Assembly: GCA_002321395.1 (NCBI GenBank)
Contig: DCMK01000025.1
Coordinates: forward strand, 1-11,768
Length of the DNA stretch: 11,768 nucleotides
Source: Caryophanales bacterium UBA1624
Lineage (GTDB): Bacteria; Bacillota_I; Bacilli_A; RFN20; CAG-826
Direction: 5' to 3'
Under the pieces are notes generated by a model. It saw only the letters and a program-made list of their open reading frames with translations, had not been told where the DNA came from and did no database searches. The translations under genes and the position numbers were made by a program. The first letter of the stretch is position 1. Each line of letters starts with the position of its first letter. This document shows positions 5,482 to 11,768 of this stretch, one piece after another.

Positions 5482-8355
5482 ATGAATGAAGAAAGAAGCT
5501 CAAAGAATTGGATCTTGGTCCGTGGGGCCAGGGAAAATAACCTAAAGAACGTAGACGTGGATATCCCAAAGGGATCCTTGACCGTATTCACGGGGCTTTC
5601 CGGATCCGGGAAATCGACGTTGGCTTTCGATACGATCTTCGCCGAAGGGCAAAGAAGATACGTCGAATCCCTCTCCAGTTATGCAAGGCAGTTTTTGGGT
5701 GGTTTTGAGAAGCCGGATGTGGATGAAATCCAAGGACTTTCGCCCGCTATTTCCATCGACCAAAAGTCCACTTCCCACAACCCTCGTTCCACGGTTGGGA
5801 CCGTGACGGAAATCTATGATTATCTGCGTTTGCTTTATGCGCGCATTGGGGTTCCTTATTGCCCTATTCATCATCGCCCCATCACGTCCTTTTCCCCTGT
5901 GGCGATGACTAACGCGATCTTGGCCTATCCTTCCGGAACGAAGATCCAAATCCTTTCCCCTGTGGTCCGCCATGAGAAGGGCATGCATGCGGAAACGATC
6001 GATAAGCTGAAGAAACAAGGTTTCGTCCGCGTTCGCGTCGACGGAGTTATTTCCTTGCTGGAAGAGATTCATCCTTTGGATAAGAACAAGCGCCATGACA
6101 TCGATATCGTCATTGACCGCTTAATCGTAAAAGACGGCATCCGTCAACGCGTTTCTGAAGACGTGGAGCTTGCTTTGGATTGGGGGCATGGGTATCTAAC
6201 CTTGCTTGCCGGAGACGAGGAACGGTTGCTCTCCTCCCATCATTCATGCCCCGAATGTGGCTTTTCCGTCCCTGATTTGGAACCGCGGCTCTTTTCCTTC
6301 AACGCTCCTCTTGGCTATTGCCCGGATTGCCATGGCTTAGGGATAAAAAGGGAAGTGGCCGTGGATTTGCTCGTCCCCGATGAAGACAAGACCATCCTAG
6401 AAGGCGCGATCCGTTACTACAACAACATCGTCAACACCACCAACCTTGAATGGAAGGAGTTCGCTTACCTTTGCTCTTTATACAATATCCCTCTTGATAA
6501 GCCTTGGAAAAGGCTGACGCCTGAGCAAAAAAACATTGTTTTGTTCGGGTCGAAAAAGCCTGTCTCCTACACGCTTACTTCCGTGAATGGGAACAAGATG
6601 AACCGGAACGGCTTCATCGAGGGCGTCAAAACGAAAATCGAGCGTCTTTACCGCGACACCACCTCCGATTGGATGCGGACTTACTACGAGTCCTTCATGC
6701 GCGATTCCATTTGCCAAACCTGCCATGGAGCCAGGCTCAACGAAGCGGCACTTTCGGTAAAGGTCAATGGGCTCAATATTTTTGAAGCGACCGAACTTTC
6801 CTTGGACAAGTTCCTCGTCTGGGTGAAGAAAACCAAGGAAGGCCTTTCTCAAACCGATCATCAAATCGCCGACTTGGTTTTGCGCGAGATTGAGGACCGT
6901 TCCCAGTTCTTGGTGAACGTCGGTTTGGATTATCTCTCTTTGTCGCGTTACGCCATGACCTTGTCCGGAGGCGAGTCGCAGAGGATTCGCCTGGCCACGC
7001 AAATCGGTTCCCGCCTTTCCGGCGTCCTCTATGTTTTGGACGAGCCCTCAATTGGGCTTCATCAAAGGGACAATGACAAATTGATCGCCACCCTGAAGGA
7101 AATGAGGGACCTCGGCAATACCCTCATCGTCGTCGAGCATGATGAAGACACGATGCGCGCCGCCGATTATTTGGTCGATATTGGCCCCGGTGCCGGCGTG
7201 CACGGAGGACAAGTCGTCGCCCAAGGAAGCCTTCAGGACATCGAGAATTGCCCCGAGTCGATCACGGGGGCCTATTTGTCCGGAAAGAAATTCATCGCTT
7301 TGCCGAAGAAAAGAAGGAAAGGAAACGGCAAATTCTTGGAAATCGATGGGGCTTATCGCCATAACTTGAAGAACGTCGATGTGAAATTCCCATTGGGTAA
7401 GTTGGTTTTGGTCACGGGGGTATCGGGTTCGGGCAAGTCCTCTTTGATCAACGAGACCTTGGTTCCTTCCATTTCCCGTGCTCTCAGCAAGAACAAAACA
7501 GGGGAGCCGTTGATGCTTAAAAAGATCAAAGGCTTGGAAAACATCGACAAATTAGTCGCGATTACCCAAGAGCCAATCGGCCGCACCCCGCGCAGCAATC
7601 CGGCAACCTACATCGGCGTATTCGATGATATCCGCGCCCTTTTCGCTGAAACGGAAGAAGCCCGTTCCATGGGCTTCACCAAAGGGCGATTCTCCTTCAA
7701 CGTACCCGGCGGTCGGTGCGAAAAATGCCAAGGAGCTGGAGTTACCCGGATTCCCATGTCCTTCCTTCCTGACGTTTACGTGCAATGTGATGAATGTGCG
7801 GGGAAGCGCTATAACGAAGATACCCTCCGTTGCCTTTACAAAGGGAAAAATATCCATGACGTTTTAGAAATGAGGGTGGAGGAAGCCTGCGAATTCTTCA
7901 AAAACCGCCCGCAAATCTATCGCAAAATCAAAACCTTGGAAGAAGTTGGCCTCGGTTACGTCAAACTGGGCCAACCGGCTACCGAGCTTTCTGGCGGGGA
8001 GGCGCAACGCGTCAAATTGGCCTCGGAACTGCAAAAGAAAGCCACGGGAAAAACCGTATATGTCCTCGATGAACCGACGACAGGCCTGCATTCCGACGAC
8101 GTTTCTCGGCTTATCGATGTTTTGGAATCGATCGTGGATCACGGGGACACCGTCATTGTTATCGAGCATAACCTCGATATGATCAAAGTCGCCGACTGGA
8201 TTATCGACTTGGGCCCAGAAGGCGGGTATCGGGGCGGAAATATCGTGGCTACGGGGACTCCGGAACAGGTTGCCGATGTCCAAGCTTCCTATACGGGACA
8301 TTATCTGAAACCCATCTTGGAAAAGGCGAGAAAGCTTGGGCAAATAAAACCCTGA
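5482..8355 (+). CDS. uvrA: UvrABC excinuclease subunit A (DNA damage recognition ATPase)
   Basis: UvrA scans DNA for bulky lesions with UvrB and loads UvrB for nucleotide excision repair in the cytoplasm. The 957-residue protein has normal family length. All hallmarks are present: first Walker A GLSGSGKS (38-45), first zinc module CPEC (256-259) and CPDC (280-283), first signature LSGGESQR (from 494), second Walker A GVSGSGKS (646-653), C-terminal zinc finger CEKC (746-749) and CDEC (769-772) with the GAG-rich hairpin between them, and second signature LSGGEAQR (from 836), each signature followed by a DEP Walker B. I start at ATG 5482. An in-frame TTG at 5464 would place the perfect TATAAT inside the coding region and adds nothing conserved. 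No Shine-Dalgarno sequence is seen. lgt follows after 59 bases with its own promoter. uvrB is not in the window. Confidence 0.97.
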   Translation: MNEERSSKNWILVRGARENNLKNVDVDIPKGSLTVFTGLSGSGKSTLAFDTIFAEGQRRYVESLSSYARQFLGGFEKPDVDEIQGLSPAISIDQKSTSHNPRSTVGTVTEIYDYLRLLYARIGVPYCPIHHRPITSFSPVAMTNAILAYPSGTKIQILSPVVRHEKGMHAETIDKLKKQGFVRVRVDGVISLLEEIHPLDKNKRHDIDIVIDRLIVKDGIRQRVSEDVELALDWGHGYLTLLAGDEERLLSSHHSCPECGFSVPDLEPRLFSFNAPLGYCPDCHGLGIKREVAVDLLVPDEDKTILEGAIRYYNNIVNTTNLEWKEFAYLCSLYNIPLDKPWKRLTPEQKNIVLFGSKKPVSYTLTSVNGNKMNRNGFIEGVKTKIERLYRDTTSDWMRTYYESFMRDSICQTCHGARLNEAALSVKVNGLNIFEATELSLDKFLVWVKKTKEGLSQTDHQIADLVLREIEDRSQFLVNVGLDYLSLSRYAMTLSGGESQRIRLATQIGSRLSGVLYVLDEPSIGLHQRDNDKLIATLKEMRDLGNTLIVVEHDEDTMRAADYLVDIGPGAGVHGGQVVAQGSLQDIENCPESITGAYLSGKKFIALPKKRRKGNGKFLEIDGAYRHNLKNVDVKFPLGKLVLVTGVSGSGKSSLINETLVPSISRALSKNKTGEPLMLKKIKGLENIDKLVAITQEPIGRTPRSNPATYIGVFDDIRALFAETEEARSMGFTKGRFSFNVPGGRCEKCQGAGVTRIPMSFLPDVYVQCDECAGKRYNEDTLRCLYKGKNIHDVLEMRVEEACEFFKNRPQIYRKIKTLEEVGLGYVKLGQPATELSGGEAQRVKLASELQKKATGKTVYVLDEPTTGLHSDDVSRLIDVLESIVDHGDTVIVIEHNLDMIKVADWIIDLGPEGGYRGGNIVATGTPEQVADVQASYTGHYLKPILEKARKLGQIKP

Positions 8356-8379
8356 TGGCCAAACTTGCTTTTGTTTCGT

Positions 8380-8408
8380 TTGTAAGAGGACCGCATCGGA
8401 AATAAAAT
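8380..8408 (+). promoter_or_regulatory. lgt promoter, leaderless geometry
   Basis: TTGTAA (8380-8385, four of six) and TAAAAT (8403-8408, five of six) are separated by exactly 17 bases, and the -10 ends 6 bases before the lgt ATG at 8415. Transcription would begin at or beside the start codon. The only purine-rich stretch (AGAGGA, 8385-8390) is 24 bases from the ATG, too far to be a Shine-Dalgarno sequence. Confidence 0.62.
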
Positions 8409-8414
8409 ACTGTT

Positions 8415-10028
8415 ATGTTTATCCTATTTTTAATCCTTGGTCTTCTTTGCTTAGCGGGGGCAATCTACCTTCTATTCGCTAGACTGCGTCCTTTCTTCCA
8501 AGATCGGAAGGAAACCAAAGTCGAAAAAAAGCTCCTTCTTTTCCTTTTTGCCTCTTCTTTGCTTTATGGGGCCTCGGGGCTTTTCCTGCAGCTTTCCATC
8601 AACCTGGGCTTTGAGTGGAGCCTCAGCCCAGGCGAGGTTGCCTTGTCTTTGGTTGGCGCCTGTCTTTTCTTCCTTTTCTTTGGGACGTTTTGGACGAGCT
8701 TCCTGCTCAAGCATTACAAAGAGAACCTTGATCCGAAACAGGGTAAAATCAACAACGTTTTCGTATACGTCCTGCCTTTTTTGGCTTTAGCCGGTTTCCT
8801 GATGTTGGGGGAAGGCGTGGCCTGGCATTTGCAGTATCCTTTGGTTTCCGGGTTCTGCATCGGAGATGGGGGCTTCCGTTGGGTCACTTGCGATAGCGGA
8901 TCTTCCGGCTTCCACATCGCCTGGTACGCATTGGCGATTTTAACGGGCGCGTTCTTGGCCTATAAGATCTCCGACAGCGAGTTTTACAAAGAGTTCAAGA
9001 AACACGGAATCATCGATACTCTCTTCGTTGTGGCGTTGTTGGGCGGCATCGTCGGCGCCCGCGTTTGGTACGTTGTGGGCAATTTCGCCGGGGACAATGC
9101 CGGGGGCATGAATTTCGCAAAAGAAATCAGCAACGGCAACTGGATGTCCATCTTCCAAATCTGGAACGGCGGCTTGACGATTTTGGGCGGAGCCGTTGCT
9201 GGAATTATCGTCGGCATGCTATATGTTACGAAAAAGAGGAAATACGTCGATCTGCGTTTCGCGGTGGATGCCTGCGTTCCGACTATCCTTTTGGCCCAAG
9301 CGATTGGAAGGTGGGGCAATTTCTTCAATCACGAAGTGTATGGGGCCGAAGTCAGCATGTCGAGCTTGCCCTTCCTCCCCACTTGGCTTCGCTTCCAGAT
9401 GGCGACGGGCTTTTTGAATGGCCTTCCTAGCGGAAATACGATGTACGTCCCCTTGTTTTTGATTGAAGGCGTTGCGAATATCGCGGGTTATTTCATCATT
9501 GCGAAATTGATCCCGGCCCTTTGGACGGAACAAAGGGGGCGGGCTAAGGGCGACATGCTCGGCTTCTATTTGATTTGGTATGGGGTGGTTCGCATCATCA
9601 TGGAGCCGCTTCGCAACTCCGAATTCAACATGGGCACCAATGGGATGTGGTCGGTTTGGAATTCTTTGATCTACATCATTCTCGGTGCATTGCTTCTAGG
9701 CGCTTTCCAATTGCTCGCCTACTGGGAGAAGAAAAAAGGATTGCCCAATCAAGAGAAGGTCTATTCGTTTTTCTATTTGGTCTTGGAAGCCGCTTTTTCC
9801 GGCATCGGTGCTTGGTTTGTGGGCGACGGGATCCGGAAATGCAATGGCCCTTATCGCTCGGCATATTTATTCGTTCTCGTTTTGGGACTCGCTTTGATCG
9901 CTCTAAATGGGGCTTTGTTCTACTTTTCGCTGAAGAAATTCTTGGCGAATGGCTCTAAGCCGAATGAAAAGGGCCCAAGCGAAACGGTGGGCGAAAAAGA
10001 AAAAATCACAGAGAATAAAGGGGAGTGA
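8415..10028 (+). CDS. lgt: Prolipoprotein diacylglyceryl transferase with long N- and C-terminal membrane extensions
   Basis: Lgt transfers diacylglycerol from phosphatidylglycerol to the lipobox cysteine of prolipoproteins in the cytoplasmic membrane. The catalytic core is recognisable: WY (170-171, equivalent to E. coli Tyr26), GRWGNFFNHEVYG (298-310) giving Arg299, Asn302, Glu307 and Gly310 in the spacing of E. coli Arg143, Asn146, Glu151 and Gly154, and YGVVRIIMEP with Arg393 and Glu397 like Arg239 and Glu243. The GG-L-x-x-x-GG motif (252-259) has Leu257 where E. coli has His103. At 537 residues it is almost twice the usual 260-300. About 145 extra N-terminal residues hold around four helices (2-22, 40-63, 74-98, 115-135). 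The C-terminus adds two helices (about 452-470 and 483-505) and a charged tail. It is followed by the trxB-like gene, a common neighbour in Bacillota; hprK, usually upstream, is absent. Confidence 0.93.
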   Translation: MFILFLILGLLCLAGAIYLLFARLRPFFQDRKETKVEKKLLLFLFASSLLYGASGLFLQLSINLGFEWSLSPGEVALSLVGACLFFLFFGTFWTSFLLKHYKENLDPKQGKINNVFVYVLPFLALAGFLMLGEGVAWHLQYPLVSGFCIGDGGFRWVTCDSGSSGFHIAWYALAILTGAFLAYKISDSEFYKEFKKHGIIDTLFVVALLGGIVGARVWYVVGNFAGDNAGGMNFAKEISNGNWMSIFQIWNGGLTILGGAVAGIIVGMLYVTKKRKYVDLRFAVDACVPTILLAQAIGRWGNFFNHEVYGAEVSMSSLPFLPTWLRFQMATGFLNGLPSGNTMYVPLFLIEGVANIAGYFIIAKLIPALWTEQRGRAKGDMLGFYLIWYGVVRIIMEPLRNSEFNMGTNGMWSVWNSLIYIILGALLLGAFQLLAYWEKKKGLPNQEKVYSFFYLVLEAAFSGIGAWFVGDGIRKCNGPYRSAYLFVLVLGLALIALNGALFYFSLKKFLANGSKPNEKGPSETVGEKEKITENKGE

Positions 10029-10044
10029 AAACCCCTTTTCTTTT
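10017..10044 (+). terminator. Terminator-like hairpin around the lgt stop codon
   Basis: AAAGGGG (10017-10023) pairs with CCCCTTT (10032-10038) around an 8-base loop that contains the lgt TGA (10026-10028), followed by TTTTCTTTT. This has the form of a rho-independent terminator but ends 1 base before the trxB Shine-Dalgarno sequence (10046-10050). No other promoter for trxB is obvious, so it may attenuate or partially terminate read-through from lgt. Confidence 0.6.
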
Positions 10045-10056
10045 CGGAGGCAAAAC

Positions 10057-10986
10057 ATGAAGGAAAAAACGGATGTCTTGATCATCGGAGCTGGCATCGC
10101 CGGCATCAGTGCTTCGATTTACCTGAAAAGGGGGAACGGGGATTTCCTCCTTTTGGACAAAGGAGCCCCAGGCGGGAAGCTGAACAACATCCATCGAATT
10201 GACAACTATGCGGGGCTCCCTTCCGTTTCCGGCCCTCAATTCGCCATGGATCTCTTATCCCAAATGAGCCAATTGGGGATTTCCTGCGAATACGGGAATG
10301 CGCTTCAAATCCAAAAGAAGGGGAACGGGTTCCTCGCCAAAACGGATATGGGGAACGTCTTCGCGGCCGCATTGATCCTTTCTCCAGGGCTTGGGGCGAG
10401 GGAAAAAAGAGTCCCCGGAGAAAAAGAATTCATGGGTCGTGGGGTTTCTTATTGCGCGACCTGCGACGGAGCTTTCTTCAAAGGGAAGGACGTCGCCGTG
10501 GAAGGGAGCGAGGACCACGCGGTGGAGGACGCTTTGTATTTGAGCAACTTGGCGAAAAAGGTCTATTTCCTCGCGCCGAAGGAAATCGAAGCCCCGGAAT
10601 CCCACCTCCAGGCGTTGGAAAATCGCCAGAACGTCGTCCTCATCCCCTCCTCCCGCCTGTTGTCGGTTCAAGGTGATAAGCTCGTGGATAAAGCCCTCAT
10701 CGCTTCCAAGGATGGGGAAAAGGAACTTGAGGTCTCTGGGGTATTCCCCCTTTCCGGAGAGTCCCCCTCGGAGGCTCTTTATGCCCCTTTGGGGTTGGAA
10801 GGCGAGAACGGGTTCCTGACTGTGGACTCCGCGATGAGGACGAGCGTTCCCGGGGTTTTCGCCGCTGGGGACGTCGTCAAGAAGACCCTCCGTCAGCTCA
10901 TCACGGCGGCCAGCGAAGGCGCCATCGCGGCGACTTCGGCCCTTGCCTATCTTCGTCAACGAAACGGAAAAGTTTTGGGCATTTGA
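10057..10986 (+). CDS. trxB: Thioredoxin-reductase-like flavoprotein with eroded NADPH-binding motifs
   Basis: The 309-residue protein has the length and layout of low-molecular-weight thioredoxin reductase. The FAD parts are intact: GAGIAG (11-16), GGKL (39-42, usually GGQL) and GVFAAGD (267-272 region) followed by RQ and AA. The redox-active site is CATC (133-136) in the standard GVSYCATCDG setting. The inserted NADPH domain is unusual: where the family has GGGxSA, this protein reads G-S-E-D-H-A (150-155), losing a key glycine, and the HRRxxxR phosphate-binding segment is replaced by APKEIEA (173-179). Known TrxR relatives without these motifs take electrons from ferredoxin or other donors (for example the clostridial ferredoxin-dependent flavin thioredoxin reductase), so a donor other than NADPH is likely. 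The start is set by GGAGG at 10046-10050, six bases before the ATG; the frame extends upstream but only inside lgt. It is the likely partner of a thioredoxin not in this window. Confidence 0.9.
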   Translation: MKEKTDVLIIGAGIAGISASIYLKRGNGDFLLLDKGAPGGKLNNIHRIDNYAGLPSVSGPQFAMDLLSQMSQLGISCEYGNALQIQKKGNGFLAKTDMGNVFAAALILSPGLGAREKRVPGEKEFMGRGVSYCATCDGAFFKGKDVAVEGSEDHAVEDALYLSNLAKKVYFLAPKEIEAPESHLQALENRQNVVLIPSSRLLSVQGDKLVDKALIASKDGEKELEVSGVFPLSGESPSEALYAPLGLEGENGFLTVDSAMRTSVPGVFAAGDVVKKTLRQLITAASEGAIAATSALAYLRQRNGKVLGI

Positions 10987-11042
10987 CAAAATTCGGTTTT
11001 CGTCAAAAACCCATGTACAAGGGATTTCTCTTCCCTTAAATT
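10982..11042 (+). promoter_or_regulatory. Two hairpins and a weak promoter between trxB and the membrane-protein gene
   Basis: An imperfect inverted repeat, TTTGAC (10982-10987) with GTCAAA (11002-11007) and three more inner pairs, overlaps the trxB stop and contains a perfect TTGACA, but no -10 lies at the right distance. A second hairpin AAGGGA/TCCCTT (11019-11024 with 11032-11037) follows and is not followed by a T run, so neither is a good terminator. TGTACA (11014-11019), 17 bases and TAAATT (11037-11042) form a possible weak promoter for the gene at 11071. Confidence 0.35.
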
Positions 11043-11070
11043 AATGGATAGAAAGGTGGTTATTAGAACC

Positions 11071-11628
11071 ATGAAAAGATTCCTTCAGTTCTCCGGTCTC
11101 ATCGCGGCCGTCATCGCGATCGTCGGTTTCGTTCTTCTTTTGGCTTGCCCCTCCCTCATTTGGTCGGTGACGGTCGCCGGGCAGACTATGACCCGCGAAT
11201 ATTCCGGCATTATGGGCATCTTCGGAGGGACCCTCACCGCCAGCGGCTCTGGGTTCAGCGTCGATTTGGGAACGATCAATCCGACCCCGAGCGCCATCAT
11301 CGCCTTCATTTTGATCGCGGCCGCCATCGTCATTTTGCTTTTGGGCGCCATCCTTCCGATCGCCAAAGTCAAAGTCCTCAACAAAATCTCGGGCCTCCTC
11401 AATTTGGTCGCTTTGCTTTGCTTGGTCGTCGGTGGCATCCTCGTCTTCGTGGAGGTTCCTTGCTGGTGCTCCGCCCAGTCCACCGCCGACTACACCGTAT
11501 CTCCGGATAACTTCTCCCTCGGCGGGGGATGGCTCACTGCGGGCATCCTTTCCTGCGCCGCCGGCGTCTTGGCCATCTTCCCGACTTTCGCCAACCTCTT
11601 GGCCAAGGGCAAGAAGAAACGCCGCTAA
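11071..11628 (+). CDS. Hypothetical membrane protein with four predicted helices
   Basis: This 185-residue protein belongs to no family I recognise. It has four hydrophobic segments at about residues 7-31, 73-97, 105-128 and 153-176. Two outside loops are predicted: a Gly/Ser/Thr-rich one with GIMGIFGG, and one with a CWC motif (131-133) after the third helix. The tail is strongly basic (KGKKKRR), consistent with a cytoplasmic C-terminus and a cytoplasmic N-terminus. AAAGGTGG (11052-11059) lies 11 bases before ATG 11071, which is why I prefer it; an in-frame ATG at 11044 would add nine residues but has no ribosome-binding site and would sit next to the candidate -10. A strong terminator follows. 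The gene looks GC-rich (35 of 60 in one row), like trxB, so it appears native to the chromosome. Confidence 0.75.
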   Translation: MKRFLQFSGLIAAVIAIVGFVLLLACPSLIWSVTVAGQTMTREYSGIMGIFGGTLTASGSGFSVDLGTINPTPSAIIAFILIAAAIVILLLGAILPIAKVKVLNKISGLLNLVALLCLVVGGILVFVEVPCWCSAQSTADYTVSPDNFSLGGGWLTAGILSCAAGVLAIFPTFANLLAKGKKKRR

Positions 11629-11645
11629 TCCGATCGAATCAGAAG

Positions 11646-11683
11646 AAGCCCTCCCTTTGAGAACCGGGAGGGCTTTTCTTTTT
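11646..11683 (+). terminator. Strong rho-independent terminator
   Basis: AAGCCCTCCC (11646-11655) and GGGAGGGCTT (11666-11675) form a perfect 10-pair, mostly GC stem with a 10-base loop, followed by TTTTCTTTTT. It lies 17 bases after the stop of the membrane-protein gene and closes the plus-strand unit. Confidence 0.95.
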
Positions 11684-11709
11684 GGCAAAAGAGGAATCCG
11701 GGGTATACT
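11682..11709 (+). promoter_or_regulatory. Promoter of the gene starting at 11741
   Basis: TTGGCA (11682-11687, five of six) and TATACT (11704-11709, five of six) are 16 bases apart. Transcription would begin near 11716, giving a leader of about 25 bases that includes the AGGAGG ribosome-binding site. This is the best conventional promoter in the window and contrasts with the leaderless-looking ones. Its -35 overlaps the end of the terminator T tract. Confidence 0.75.
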
Positions 11710-11740
11710 AACCGGGCACTGCAGGAGGAAAAGAAGAAGC

Positions 11741-11768
11741 ATGGCAAACATCCTTTCCTTCGCGGGGG
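11741..11768 (+). CDS. Start of an unidentified gene, cut by the window edge
   Basis: Only nine codons are visible (MANILSFAG), too few to identify the product. The start is supported by a perfect AGGAGG (11723-11728) 12 bases before the ATG, by a good promoter upstream, and by a terminator that separates it from the previous gene. Confidence 0.6.

Noticed and set aside
9949..10056. Longer N-terminus for the trxB-like protein
   Set aside because: The extension lies inside lgt, adds a lysine-rich stretch before the FAD motif, and a GGAGG six bases before ATG 10057 fixes the start.
10983..11011. TTGACA at the trxB stop as a promoter -35
   Set aside because: The sequence 16-18 bases downstream is AAAACC-like, not a -10; the hexamer is better explained as part of an inverted repeat.
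1..11768. CRISPR array, insertion sequence or rRNA
   Set aside because: No regularly spaced repeats, transposase motifs with terminal repeats, or rRNA signatures were seen.

Overview
The window suggests a low-to-moderate GC member of the Bacillota, probably an uncultured lineage of the Bacilli/Mollicutes side. This rests on the order uvrA-lgt-trxB (close to the uvrA-hprK-lgt-trxB cluster of that phylum, here without hprK), on Firmicute-style rho-independent terminators, and on ATPase-permease fusion transporters of MacB/FtsX type. TGA is a real stop: the secreted-protein gene, uvrA, lgt and trxB all end in it, so the code is the standard one and not the Mycoplasma code. The species cannot be named from the sequence.

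Left part (1-5011, all minus strand) is an accessory three-gene operon. Transcribed from right to left it holds an ATPase-permease fusion of 740 residues, a secreted 250-residue protein with six cysteines in the mature part and no family I recognise, and a second, paralogous ATPase-permease fusion that runs off the left edge of the window. The last two genes are 3 bases apart. The layout suggests that the secreted protein is exported, matured, sensed or resisted by the two transporters. This part looks more AT-rich than the right end.

Middle (5012-5481): a tRNA-Pro(GGG) gene on the minus strand with encoded CCA, its own promoter and a strong terminator, then about 300 bases without a gene but with an orphan hairpin that resembles a terminator.

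Right part (5482-11768, plus strand) is housekeeping: UvrA excinuclease subunit, an unusually long Lgt (prolipoprotein diacylglyceryl transferase) with extra membrane segments at both ends, a thioredoxin-reductase-like flavoprotein whose NADPH-binding motifs are eroded, a four-helix membrane protein of unknown role, a strong terminator, and a promoter plus the first nine codons of one more gene.

Two things stand out. First, the five starts without a Shine-Dalgarno sequence all have a TANNNT (-10-like) hexamer 6 to 9 bases before the ATG, which suggests leaderless mRNAs, while three other starts have a Shine-Dalgarno sequence. Second, the TrxB-like enzyme keeps its FAD site and its CATC redox site but has lost the usual NADPH signatures, which suggests a different electron donor.
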